28,492 nt of DNA. Origin: Bacillota bacterium (GTDB taxonomy: Bacteria > Bacillota > Clostridia > Oscillospirales > Acutalibacteraceae). This document shows positions 20,016 through 28,024 of this stretch, one piece after another; position 1 is the stretch's first letter, and the number at the start of each line of letters is the position of its first letter. Both the position numbers and the translations under genes were made by a program. Location of the stretch: assembly GCA_023417635.1 (NCBI GenBank), contig JAEZFF010000053.1, forward strand, positions 1 to 28,492, read 5' to 3'. Below the pieces are notes generated by a model that saw nothing but the letters and a program-made list of their open reading frames with translations, made no database searches and was not told the origin of the DNA.

Positions 20016-21911
20016 TTACAGACTGTTAATCTCTTCCAGCCACATCCGTGCGGAAGCATCGCTCGGCATACGCCAGTCACCGCGCTGTGAAAGCGTAACC
20101 GTGCCGACTTTCGGGCCATCCGGCAGGGCGGACCGTTTGAACTGGCTTGCGAAGAAGCGGCGATAAAATTCTTTTATCCACTTCTTCACCGTCGCAGGGT
20201 CATAAGTCCCCGCAAAGGAATGCACAGCCATGCGGTAGATCTTTGCGGGAGAGAAGCCGAAACGGAGCATATAGTACAGGAAAAAGTCATGCAGCTCGTA
20301 GGGGCCGACGATGTTTTCCGTTTTCTGCGCGATTTCGCCGTGTTCCGGTGGAAGAAGTTCAGGGCTGACCGGCGTGGCAAGCACATCTTCCAGAACGGTG
20401 CGCAGGTCTTCCGGGCCGGTTTCGGCCGCATGGTGCACCAGGTGGCGCACCAGTGTTTTCGGGATGGAGCAGTTTACGCCGTACATAGACATGATGTCGC
20501 CGTTGTAAGTTGCCCAGCCGAGGGCTACTTCCGAAAGGTCGCCTGTGCCAATGACAATGCCGCCGCACTGGTTCGCCAAATCCATCAGCACCTGTGTGCG
20601 TTCGCGTGCCTGCGCGTTTTCGTAGGTCACGTCGCGTGTTTCCGGGTTATGGCCAATGTCGCGGAAATGGAGCGACACGCTCTCGCCGATAGGCACTTCG
20701 CGGTAATCGGCGCTGAGGAGTTCCGCCAGGCGCTGGGCGTTGCTTTTGGTGCGTTTTGTTGTGCCGAAGCCCGGCATGGTGACAGCCAGGATGCCTTTAC
20801 GGTCAAGCTTCAGCATATCGAACGCGCGCGCACAGACGAGCAGGGCCAGTGTGGAATCCAGCCCGCCGGAGACGCCGAGCACAACGCATTTTGCGTGGAT
20901 ATTTTCCAGCCTGGTTTTCAGGCCTGCCGCCTGCAGGTTCAGTATCATTTCGCAGCGCTGTGCGAGGTCTTCTTTGTCGTCTGGAACAAACGGCAGGCAG
21001 GGAAAAAGGCGTTCCGGCGTAAACTGTGGCTCGTCTAAGGTAAAGGCAATTTCATGCGCATGGCCGCCGCCCTGCCAGGTCGTCATGCGGCGGCGTTCCA
21101 GCGCGATGCGCTGCAAATCCACTTCCGCCACGGTCAGGCCGGTTGTAAATGGCTTTGATTCCGTCAGCATGGTACCGTTTTCCGCCGCCATGCGGTGGCC
21201 GGTGAAAACGAGGTCCGTTGTGGATTCGCCGTCGCCTGCGCCGGCGTACAGATAAGCGCACACAAGCCGTCCGCTTTGCCCTTTTACAAGGCTGCGGCGG
21301 TACGGTGCTTTTCCGATGACTTCGTCGCTTGCGGAAAGATTGAAAATCAGCGACGCACCCGCAAGGGCCAGATTCTGCGAGGGCGGGCACGGAACCCACA
21401 GGTCTTCACAGATTTCGGCGCCGATGGTTAGGCCGGGAATATTTTTGCAGCGGAAAACGAGGCTGTTCCCCATGGAGACGGTTTGCCCGCAGAGCGTAAC
21501 TTCGGCGTACTCCGGTGCAGGGGAAAAATGGCGCGCTTCGTAAAATTCGCTGTAGTTCGGAATATACGTTTTTGCCGCAAGGCCAAGCAGTTTTCCGCCG
21601 CAGAAAACTGCGGCACAGTTATAGAGCGCGCCATCCCAGGCAACGGGCAGGCCAACAAGCGCGAGAAGCTTCATACTTTTCGTCTGTTCCAGCAATTCGC
21701 CCAGTGCTTTTTCTGCGCCGGCGATGAGCGTACTTCCGCGGAAGAGGTCGCCGCAGGTGTAGCCTGTCAGGCACAGTTCCGGGAATGCCACGGCTCCGAC
21801 GCCGTGCGCTTCGCAGTCTTTCATCTGGGTAAGAACCGCGTTTTTGTTAAATTCACAGTCAGCAACCCTGATTTTTGGCGTTGCTGCCGCTACTTTGAAA
21901 AATCCGTCCAT
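20016..21911 (-). CDS. nadE: Glutamine-dependent NAD+ synthetase
   Basis: The start is set at ATG 21911 (MDGFFKVAAATPKIRV), preceded by GGAGGA 13 bases upstream. A longer in-frame reading to 22010 would translate the terminator of the preceding gene and is unlikely. The 631-residue protein has an N-terminal nitrilase-type glutaminase domain with the triad E45 (FPELCLTGYTCGDL), K114 (GLAAKTYIPNYSEF) and C168 (GAEICEDLWVP). The C-terminal synthetase has the ATP-binding P-loop SGGLDS (348-353). It makes NAD+ from nicotinate adenine dinucleotide using ATP and glutamine. The two-domain form is complete; 'GTGDLSEVALGWATYNGD' is the usual active-site loop. Confidence 0.95.
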   Translation of the reverse strand: MDGFFKVAAATPKIRVADCEFNKNAVLTQMKDCEAHGVGAVAFPELCLTGYTCGDLFRGSTLIAGAEKALGELLEQTKSMKLLALVGLPVAWDGALYNCAAVFCGGKLLGLAAKTYIPNYSEFYEARHFSPAPEYAEVTLCGQTVSMGNSLVFRCKNIPGLTIGAEICEDLWVPCPPSQNLALAGASLIFNLSASDEVIGKAPYRRSLVKGQSGRLVCAYLYAGAGDGESTTDLVFTGHRMAAENGTMLTESKPFTTGLTVAEVDLQRIALERRRMTTWQGGGHAHEIAFTLDEPQFTPERLFPCLPFVPDDKEDLAQRCEMILNLQAAGLKTRLENIHAKCVVLGVSGGLDSTLALLVCARAFDMLKLDRKGILAVTMPGFGTTKRTKSNAQRLAELLSADYREVPIGESVSLHFRDIGHNPETRDVTYENAQARERTQVLMDLANQCGGIVIGTGDLSEVALGWATYNGDIMSMYGVNCSIPKTLVRHLVHHAAETGPEDLRTVLEDVLATPVSPELLPPEHGEIAQKTENIVGPYELHDFFLYYMLRFGFSPAKIYRMAVHSFAGTYDPATVKKWIKEFYRRFFASQFKRSALPDGPKVGTVTLSQRGDWRMPSDASARMWLEEINSL

Positions 21912-21939
21912 TCTTTTGTGTGTTCCTCCATTTTTCCCG

Positions 21940-21970
21940 AAAAAACAGCTGCCCGGAATTTCCGGGCAGC
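21940..21970 (-). terminator. Rho-independent terminator after glycosyltransferase gene
   Basis: The palindrome GCTGCCCGGAA-T-TTCCGGGCAGC (21948-21970) makes an 11-pair stem, and on the minus strand TG then a six-base T run follows (to 21940). It is only 28 bases upstream of the nadE start, so it may attenuate as well as terminate. Confidence 0.85.
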
Positions 21971-22021
21971 ATTTCCGGCTTTCAGCGCCGCAACCATAGC
22001 TTTTCGGCATGAGCCGACAGC

Positions 22022-23008
22022 TCAGCGGATGGAATAATTCTTTTCCAGTTGTTCCGGTGCAGCTACAACATCCGGCAAGTCGCTGAAGCGTGTTGAAAGA
22101 CTAAGCTCTTCTTTCGAGCAGCGCTTCAAAGCGCGGCTCACACGCCACATATTTGCTATGCAGCCCCGTAAACATTTTTTGTCGGTATGCACTTTTAATA
22201 CATACAAATAGCAGCAGTTGCAAGTTTTTCGCAGAAGGGCCTGGTAAGCCCGCTTATATTTCGGAAGAAGGCCGTTCTTTTCCAGAGAAATACGCACCAT
22301 AGCCATCGCACGGATAAAGTCGTTGATTTTGTCTGTGCTCATCGAACCGAGGGTGCTGTTAGCGCGCTGATTATAGTAGTAGAGGGGCCGGTCGATAATC
22401 GCCACGCGGTTCGCGTGGAAGAAGATTTTGTTGGCCGTAGCCATATCTTCGAACGCCATGGTTGGGAATGTAATCTTATAATCTACGAAAAGTTCCCGGC
22501 GGTAAAGCTTATTCCACACAAGGCTCTGAATCTGCATATCCCGCAATAGCTTATCCATCGCTTCTTCGCGGGTGAAGACACCTTTGCAGCGAAATGGATA
22601 TTCAAAAAGAAAGTCGTTGTCGATGTAACGGTAGTAATAATAGCAGCAGGAAATGTCGGCGTCATTGTTTATGCAGGCGCGGTAAAGCTCTTCCAGAAAA
22701 GTTGGGGCAACAAAGTCGTCGCCGTCAATAAAGGAAAAATAGCGGCCGCGTGCAGCCTGCATTCCAGCGTTGCGCGCTTTTGACATCCCGGCGTTTTTCT
22801 GGTCAATTACTTTGATATAACTGTATTTTTCGGCAAACCGGTGAAGAATGACCGGAGAATCATCCGTTGCCCCGTCGTTTACTGCAATTACTTCAAAATT
22901 GCGAAAGGTCTGTTCCACAAGCGAAGAAAGGCAGCGGCCTATAAACTTTTCTACATTGTAAACCGGAATGATTACACTAATTTCCGGCTGTATTTTTTCG
23001 TCTGGCAA
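22022..23008 (-). CDS. Family 2 glycosyltransferase
   Basis: Starts at a TTG (23008) seven bases after AGGGAG. The 328-residue protein is a GT-A fold transferase: 'ISVIIPVYNVEKFIGRCLSSLVEQTFRNFEVIAVNDGATDDS' (residues 10-50), 'NAGMSKARNAGMQAARGRYFSFIDGDD' with the DxD-type acid pair (IDGDDF) that binds nucleotide-sugar and metal, and a WNKLYRRE segment typical of cell-surface polysaccharide enzymes. It has no membrane segment. It probably adds a sugar to a surface glycan or wall polymer; the acceptor cannot be read from sequence. A terminator follows its stop. Confidence 0.9.
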   Translation of the reverse strand: MPDEKIQPEISVIIPVYNVEKFIGRCLSSLVEQTFRNFEVIAVNDGATDDSPVILHRFAEKYSYIKVIDQKNAGMSKARNAGMQAARGRYFSFIDGDDFVAPTFLEELYRACINNDADISCCYYYYRYIDNDFLFEYPFRCKGVFTREEAMDKLLRDMQIQSLVWNKLYRRELFVDYKITFPTMAFEDMATANKIFFHANRVAIIDRPLYYYNQRANSTLGSMSTDKINDFIRAMAMVRISLEKNGLLPKYKRAYQALLRKTCNCCYLYVLKVHTDKKCLRGCIANMWRVSRALKRCSKEELSLSTRFSDLPDVVAAPEQLEKNYSIR

Positions 23009-23060
23009 AACAGTTCTCCCTTTCCCGGCAGGAAAACACTGCCGATATTACTTCATTTAT

Positions 23061-23089
23061 ATTATTTCCAATAAAAATTTAAAATGCAA
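23061..23089 (-). promoter_or_regulatory. Candidate promoter of glycosyltransferase gene
   Basis: On the minus strand TTGCAT (23084-23089) and AATAAT (23061-23066) are 17 bases apart in an AT-rich stretch about 50 bases before the TTG start. The -35 box is weak. Confidence 0.4.
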
Positions 23090-23196
23090 AGCGTCGTAAA
23101 ACCATACTTACGTCTTATTTTTGCAGAAAGTGAGGCAAAAGTCAAGCCTTTTTCACCAGGAAATAAACGCCTAAAACGGAAGGACCGAAAAACAGG

Positions 23197-24804
23197 CTAA
23201 TGACGGCTGGTTCCTGCCGAAGAACCAGACTTCTGCGAACTTGGCTTGGAAGCCGGAGCTTGAGGCGCCGGCTTTTTGGATGCGGGCTTCTGCGAAGAAG
23301 GCGCCTTGGAAGCTGGGCTCCGCGAAGATGAACCGCCGGTTTTGGAAGAATCAGTGCCCGGACCATAGGAGTAGACGGCGGCTGTAGCGGGGTAGTAGGA
23401 AGAATTCAGGTATTCCGTGCGCACGGTGTTCCCGTTCAGCTTGAAAACACGCCGCGCGGAGGCACGGTAGCCAGTGCGGGCATGCTGTTCCAGTTCAATC
23501 TGGTTGCGGCCAAGCGAACTGTTTTCCATATAGGTTGGCGAAGAGGGCGCTGAAAAGGTTTGGTCTGCCTGTGAAACAATGTCGATTGAATCGTAACTTG
23601 CCGGACGGTAGCCGTACATGACCGCCGTAAGAGTGTTGCCGCTTGTGTAGGTTTGGATATACATGGGGTAATCTGTCGCATTTTTCATTTTAAGGTCTAC
23701 CCCAGGGTAACTGACAGTCGCATCCTGCCCAAGCTCGCAGTACGAGGAAGGCACGGAGTGATTGTAGCGTTCCACAATCTGCATACCGGAGCGCAGGGCT
23801 GCACCGTAAATGGTGGTAGAAGACTGGCAGATGCCGCCGCCGTACTCTTCGATATGTTTTCCGGCATAAATGGCTCCGGCCGGAAGGTAGCCGCTGGCCT
23901 GGTCACAGGGGCCGACGGTGCCGAAAAACGAGAAGGTGCCGCCTGCCGGGATGCAGGTTCCGTTGACGGCAAGCAGGGCTTTCTCCATATTATAGGTGCC
24001 GTTGGAATTGTTGGTGGAAACCGTGCTGAAAGAGCCAAGCTTTTTCATGTGGCTGTTCACGTCGGCAATCGTCTTGCTGAACGGAACGGATGCGGTCTGC
24101 ATTTCCACCGTGCCGGTGTGCTTCCCGTCGAGGATAGTTTTAACGCCGGACCACAGTGCCTTTGTGTCAACGGAAAGTCCGTTCACGCCGTCTTTATACC
24201 GAAAGTTTCCGCTGCTGCTCATGGAAGTTATGGTTGGGTTCTGCGGCGCGCGCGTAACTTTTTCTGCGATGGCGTTGACCTTTCCCTGTAGTTTCTTTTC
24301 ATCCGGTGTAGCTGTAATCTGGTAAGCTTTCGGAGTTGCTTTCAGGGCTTCTACCTGCAGAAACCGGGTTTCGCGGCTGCCGGTGCGGCCGTAGGCATAG
24401 GCTTCCTTCAGCACGGTATCCGTGTTGTAGGTAAAAGTCATGTCTTTCTGCGTCAGCTTCCATGCTTCGCCGCTGTGGGTAATTTTTATACTGTAGGCTC
24501 CGGCGGAGGAAGCCTGTTTTGCCTGTACGGCCTTCTGCGCCTGCGGCATGGTCATACCGCCAACGCTGACCCCTTGCACGGAAATCCCGTTGTAGAACCG
24601 GTCGGTATCCAGCACAGAAGCCATAGCAGCAGCATTCTTTGCCGCCTGCGCACGGTCAAACATCTGCTTTCCGCCCACAATGCAGACTACGGCGCAAACT
24701 GCGGCTGCTACAGCAAGAGCAATAATCAGCTTCCTGTGCGGCCGTGCTTTTTTCACCGAGCGGATGGAGCGCGGTGAAACCTTTATTTTGGAAGCGAAAT
24801 CCAT
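23197..24804 (-). CDS. VanW family cell wall protein with Pro/Ser/Lys tail
   Basis: Starts at ATG 24804 behind AGGAGGTACCGAT. The 535-residue protein has a basic cytoplasmic N-terminus (SPRSIRSVKKARPHRK), a membrane segment at about 26-46 (LIIALAVAAAVCAVVCIVGG), and a peptidoglycan-binding type domain around 60-240. The VanW domain is at about 250-400, with 'FSFFGTVGPCDQASGYLPAGAIYAGKHIEEYGGGICQSSTTIYGAAL' and 'VERYNHSVPSSYCELGQDATVSYPGVDLKMKN'. From about 490 the tail is low-complexity Pro/Ser/Lys (SSRSPASKAPSSQKPASKKP), a probable wall-spanning or linker region. VanW's biochemical role is unsettled; despite the name this is common in susceptible clostridia. Confidence 0.9.
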   Translation of the reverse strand: MDFASKIKVSPRSIRSVKKARPHRKLIIALAVAAAVCAVVCIVGGKQMFDRAQAAKNAAAMASVLDTDRFYNGISVQGVSVGGMTMPQAQKAVQAKQASSAGAYSIKITHSGEAWKLTQKDMTFTYNTDTVLKEAYAYGRTGSRETRFLQVEALKATPKAYQITATPDEKKLQGKVNAIAEKVTRAPQNPTITSMSSSGNFRYKDGVNGLSVDTKALWSGVKTILDGKHTGTVEMQTASVPFSKTIADVNSHMKKLGSFSTVSTNNSNGTYNMEKALLAVNGTCIPAGGTFSFFGTVGPCDQASGYLPAGAIYAGKHIEEYGGGICQSSTTIYGAALRSGMQIVERYNHSVPSSYCELGQDATVSYPGVDLKMKNATDYPMYIQTYTSGNTLTAVMYGYRPASYDSIDIVSQADQTFSAPSSPTYMENSSLGRNQIELEQHARTGYRASARRVFKLNGNTVRTEYLNSSYYPATAAVYSYGPGTDSSKTGGSSSRSPASKAPSSQKPASKKPAPQAPASKPSSQKSGSSAGTSRH

Positions 24805-25059
24805 ATCGGTACCTCCTAAATATTGGAAAACGTAAATTCATAAGAATACATAATAAGAATACATAGTTCATTATAGATGTTTGCCACTCGTTTATATTCT
24901 ATATTATGATTATAGCAAAAAGGGAGATGGCCTACGATTCATAAAAAGCAGTTTAAAAGCAGTTTTTTAAAAGCAAAGCCGTTTTACTTCTTCAAAATAT
25001 ATGCTATAATAACGCATGATATTTCTTATACGAAAAGTGATGCGGAGGGGAGTTTCACC
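24805..25059. promoter_or_regulatory. Divergent intergenic region of vanW-like and glycosyltransferase genes
   Basis: This 255-base, AT-rich region serves genes on both strands. On the minus strand an extended -10, TGC TATAAT (24909-24917), and another TATAAT (24870-24875) are candidate starts for the VanW gene, both without a good -35. The plus-strand promoter is listed separately. The related boxes AAGAATACATAATAAGAATACATA (24842-24865; tandem 14-base repeat-like) lie near the VanW gene. Confidence 0.4.
24983..25010 (+). promoter_or_regulatory. Promoter of diacylglycerol glucosyltransferase-like gene
   Basis: TTTACT (24983-24988) and TATAAT (25005-25010) are 16 bases apart, with TGC before the -10 (extended -10). 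The gene starts 50 bases further on, behind GGAGGGGAG. Confidence 0.75.
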
Positions 25060-26226
25060 ATGAAAATACTGATACTGTCTGCGGCGACCGGCGGCGGTCA
25101 CCTGCGGGCATCACGGGCAATCAGCAGCTATATCAGGCAGACCGACCCCGAGTCGCAGGTAGAGGTTGTGGATGCTATGAAGAGCATTGGCAGCCTGCTG
25201 GACAAAACCGTATGCGACGGGTACCACATCCTGGCGACGAAAACGCCAAAACTGTTTGGCAAACTGTACCGTGCTACAAACAAAAAAAGCCCGCTTTCCA
25301 GCCTGCTGAACCAATTCAGCAACGCATTCAGCCGCCTGCTGCTGCCGACGATTGAAGAAAGCGCGCCCGACGCGATTATTTCCACACATCCGTTTGTTTC
25401 CGAGATGGTGTCGCACTTAAAATCCGTCGGTGCGGTGGGTGTGCCGCTGATTACGCTGATGACGGATTACGGTCCCCACCAGGCGTGGATTGCCGACCAT
25501 GTTGACGCTTACGTTGTTTCCAATGCAGGCATGATTCCGCAGATGGAAGCCATGGGGGTTGACCGCAGCAAAATCTACCCGTTCGGTATTCCGGTCGAAA
25601 ACGTATTTTTTACAAAAGCGGACAAACCTGCGCTGCTGGAAAAATTCAGCTTGGAACCCGATATGCCGACGGTCCTGATTATGGCGGGCAGTTTCGGTGT
25701 GACGAACATCTTAAATATCTACCGGCAGATTGTGCAGGTTGACCTTCCGTTCCAGGTTGTTGTTATCACGGGGAAAAACGAAAAGCTCTACGCCGCTTTT
25801 GCGGATGAGATTGAAAAAACGCCAAGGAAGACAAAGCTGGTCTTTTTCACAAATGAAGTAGAAAATTATATGCACGCTTCCGACCTGCTGATTACCAAGC
25901 CCGGTGGGCTTACGGTTTCGGAAGCACTTGCCTGCAACATTCCGCTTGCGGTGTTTGACGCCATTCCGGGGCAGGAGGAAGACAACGCGGACTTCCTGCT
26001 TTCCAACGACATGGCGGTCAAGCTGGAGCATGGAACGGACTGCGGCGAAACCGTGCGCTCTTTGCTGGAAGACAGCCGCCGCCTGGGAAAGATGCGCAAC
26101 AGCTGCGAGGAGTTCGACAAATCCCATTCCACGGAAAACATCCTCAAACTGACGCGCCGCCTGTGTGCACAGTATGCCGAAGCACACGGAGGCGGGGACG
26201 AAAAAGAGACAGAAAACAAGGAATAA
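25060..26226 (+). CDS. MGDG synthase / diacylglycerol glucosyltransferase-like protein
   Basis: A 388-residue GT-B glycosyltransferase starting at ATG 25060. The N-terminal motif 'ILILSAATGGGHLRASRAI' (GGGH) is the acceptor-side signature of the MurG/MGDG synthase group. 'PDAIISTHPFVSEM' and 'LITLMTDYGPHQAWI' follow. The C-terminal half has 'PTVLIMAGSFGVTNI' and the sugar-nucleotide site 'ASDLLITKPGGLTVSEALACNIPLAVFDAIPGQEEDNADFL'. The family transfers hexose from UDP-sugar to diacylglycerol, giving membrane glycolipids that also anchor lipoteichoic acid. Acceptor and sugar are not proven by sequence. The C-terminus is a charged tail. Confidence 0.88.
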   Translation: MKILILSAATGGGHLRASRAISSYIRQTDPESQVEVVDAMKSIGSLLDKTVCDGYHILATKTPKLFGKLYRATNKKSPLSSLLNQFSNAFSRLLLPTIEESAPDAIISTHPFVSEMVSHLKSVGAVGVPLITLMTDYGPHQAWIADHVDAYVVSNAGMIPQMEAMGVDRSKIYPFGIPVENVFFTKADKPALLEKFSLEPDMPTVLIMAGSFGVTNILNIYRQIVQVDLPFQVVVITGKNEKLYAAFADEIEKTPRKTKLVFFTNEVENYMHASDLLITKPGGLTVSEALACNIPLAVFDAIPGQEEDNADFLLSNDMAVKLEHGTDCGETVRSLLEDSRRLGKMRNSCEEFDKSHSTENILKLTRRLCAQYAEAHGGGDEKETENKE

Positions 26227-26232
26227 ATAAGG

Positions 26233-26261
26233 CCTGCTGAAGCGGAATTCCGCTTCGCAGG
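26233..26261. terminator. Bidirectional terminator between convergent genes
   Basis: CCTGC-T-GAAGCGG (26233-26245) pairs with CCGCTTC-GCAGG (26250-26261) around the loop AATT with one bulged T. TCTTTCT follows on the plus strand. It lies between the convergent glycosyltransferase and Smr genes. Confidence 0.7.
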
Positions 26262-26278
26262 TCTTTCTGCACTTTTGA

Positions 26279-26527
26279 CTATTTTATCAGCAGCCGTGTT
26301 TCGCCCGGATTAAGAGTCAGCAGCTTTGAGGCAATGCGCGGATGCTTAAGCTTCAGGCGCACCATGTCACGCAGAGCCTGCCCGCGGTTGCAGCCGTGAA
26401 TGACGCGCACTTCCCTTACTCCGGCAGGAAGGCTGCTCAGCAGATGCTCCAGCCGGTATTTTGCGTCGGCTACCGTCAGCCCGTGCAGGTCTATTTCCAG
26501 AACATCCTTTTCTTTTTCAACGTGCAT
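26279..26527 (-). CDS. Smr domain protein
   Basis: Small 82-residue protein starting at ATG 26527 behind GGAAAGGA. It is essentially one Smr (small MutS-related) domain: 'LEIDLHGLTVADAKYRLEHLL' with the conserved DLHG at about 13-16, then 'VREVRVIHGCNRGQALRDMVRLKL' with the IHG motif and a following basic helix, and a short tail. Smr domains are DNA/RNA nicking or structure-binding modules; in bacteria the stand-alone form can act on stalled ribosomes or on nucleic acid structures, and the function of a given small member is not predictable. No MutS core is present. Confidence 0.88.
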   Translation of the reverse strand: MHVEKEKDVLEIDLHGLTVADAKYRLEHLLSSLPAGVREVRVIHGCNRGQALRDMVRLKLKHPRIASKLLTLNPGETRLLIK

Positions 26528-26568
26528 GATGTGCCATCCTTTCCTTTTCCACAGGAAAATCTCTTTTC

Positions 26569-26597
26569 ATTATAAGCGGGGGCTGGAAGAAAAGCAA
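26569..26597 (-). promoter_or_regulatory. Promoter of Smr gene
   Basis: On the minus strand TTGCTT (26592-26597) and TATAAT (26569-26574) are 17 bases apart, about 40 bases before the Smr start. Confidence 0.7.
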
Positions 26598-26616
26598 ATT
26601 AGATAAGGCCCAAACG

Positions 26617-26646
26617 TGGACGCGCCCCCCTGCGCTGTGTTATAAT
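26617..26646 (+). promoter_or_regulatory. Promoter of unrecognised plus-strand gene
   Basis: TGGACG (26617-26622) and TATAAT (26641-26646) are 18 bases apart, and TGT directly before the -10 makes an extended -10. It diverges from the Smr promoter. Confidence 0.65.
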
Positions 26647-26714
26647 AACAGAATACCAGTAGAAAAGTAATGGACAGCGGCTTCCGGCCGCCGTGGAAAT
26701 TCGGGGTGAGCGCT

Positions 26715-27890
26715 GTGAACGTTGTAGACCTTCGCAACCTGTTTGTAAGCTGCACAGATGAACTGATCGGAATCAGCGGCAGCCTGGTTACCTATGCGGA
26801 AGAAAAAATGCAGGAAGACCGGCCGACCCTTTTCCTCATGGAATATGACCGTGACTCCGGGCAGGAGCGTGCCCTGGCAAGCTGCGAAATACCGGAGGCG
26901 GCCTGCGTGCGGCGCTGCTTCAATTTTGAAAATGCCGTTCTGGCGGTGATGGAGTCCGGCGGAAGCGATGTTTGGCTTCTGCGCGCGGAAAAATCCACAA
27001 GCGTTAAGCAAACCTTTACAAAACTGCACTTTGTGGGCGATTTTCAGGGCTGCTTTGCCCTTGACGAATCGCACCTTCTTTTCTATACCAGGCCAAACGA
27101 GCGGGATGGAAAGGTTTTCCGCAGGTATACCAGGCTGACCGGTTTCCACCGCGCCGCGTATCTGTATGACCTTGAGGAAGACAAATATTACTGCGCTCGT
27201 GACCCGCACGTCTGCGGCGCCAGCCCCTCGCGTTTCGTTCCGTTCCTGCGCGGCGGTGTACCGTGGCTGCTTTTGCTGCAGCCGCACGGCAGCGAAGAAG
27301 AAAAGCGGAAATGCAGCAAAGAAAAACGCTGGCTTGGCGATGAAATCAGCGACAGGGTATGGGAATGCCCGCTGCATGATTTCTTGGTTTCGCTGAAAGC
27401 GGGCGAAGAGCACGTCCCATTCGGCCTTGTGCTGAGTGCCGGAACGGACGGCCTTGTGCGCTATGCGGGGCAGGACAGCGAAAACCTGTATTTCCGTGCC
27501 GCTTATTTCCCGCAAGAGGAGCAGCGCCTTTGCGCCTGCAGCAAAAACGCCGGGGAAAAATCCGTTGTGGCTTCCCTGAACCTTTCACCCGGTGAGGCTC
27601 CTGCGAAGTTCAGCATCGACCGTTTTGGCGGCCGTGCTTACCGAATTGAGGAGTCCGGTGAAAACTTCCACGTGACGGGAATCCTCCATTCCACAGTAGA
27701 TACAGAGTACCCAAAAGATCTTGGCACATTTGTCACCTGTGTGGAGGATCAGTACCTGATTGCGAAGTATCTTCTTGCCGATGACACGGATTCTTTTGAA
27801 TTCAATTCGGTTTATAATGCGCGGGACGGTTCCCGCAAAAGCTATGAATGCCGCTGCGCCGTAAGCGGAAGCACAGTGGTGCTGTATTAG
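26715..27890 (+). CDS. Unrecognised 391-residue protein, possible beta-propeller
   Basis: The preferred start is GTG 26715 (MNVVDLRNLFVSC) behind GGGGTGAG. An in-frame ATG at 26670 would add 15 residues but has no good binding site and sits only about 17 bases after the expected transcription start. No family is recognised. The sequence looks like repeated strand-turn-strand blades with mixed charges (LFLMEYDRDSGQERALASCEI, VWLLRAEKSTSVKQTF, HLLFYTRPNERDGKVFRRY, YLYDLEEDKYYCARD). It has no signal peptide, membrane segment or visible catalytic motif, so a cytoplasmic beta-propeller-like protein is possible. The promoter lies about 70 bases upstream. Confidence refers to the gene, not its function. 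Confidence 0.7.
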   Translation: MNVVDLRNLFVSCTDELIGISGSLVTYAEEKMQEDRPTLFLMEYDRDSGQERALASCEIPEAACVRRCFNFENAVLAVMESGGSDVWLLRAEKSTSVKQTFTKLHFVGDFQGCFALDESHLLFYTRPNERDGKVFRRYTRLTGFHRAAYLYDLEEDKYYCARDPHVCGASPSRFVPFLRGGVPWLLLLQPHGSEEEKRKCSKEKRWLGDEISDRVWECPLHDFLVSLKAGEEHVPFGLVLSAGTDGLVRYAGQDSENLYFRAAYFPQEEQRLCACSKNAGEKSVVASLNLSPGEAPAKFSIDRFGGRAYRIEESGENFHVTGILHSTVDTEYPKDLGTFVTCVEDQYLIAKYLLADDTDSFEFNSVYNARDGSRKSYECRCAVSGSTVVLY

Positions 27891-27911
27891 GGTCTCCACG
27901 CGCGTAAATCC

Positions 27912-27940
27912 TTGACAAGCGGGGGAAAAAATCGGATAAT
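27912..27940 (+). promoter_or_regulatory. Promoter of lipoprotein gene
   Basis: TTGACA (27912-27917) and GATAAT (27935-27940) are exactly 17 bases apart, about 85 bases before the lipoprotein start. The leader between contains an AGCTTTTTGAAAAGAAGCTT-like stem. Confidence 0.8.
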
Positions 27941-28024
27941 AAGGGTATTCTATTAGACTGGGAGCTTTTTGAAAAGAAGCTTCGCGGCCGGTTGAAAAGA
28001 ACAGGAAAAAGGCGGATTTTAAAC

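Noticed and set aside
20220..21038. A 272-codon plus-strand frame inside nadE
   Set aside because: It lies fully inside the complete NAD synthetase gene and shows low-complexity, Phe/His-rich shadow sequence.
21912..22010. A 33-residue N-terminal extension of NAD synthetase
   Set aside because: It would translate the terminator hairpin of the upstream gene, and the family starts near MDGFF.
26640..27515. A 291-codon minus-strand frame opposite the unrecognised host gene
   Set aside because: The plus frame has a promoter, a binding site and fuller length; the minus frame has none of these.
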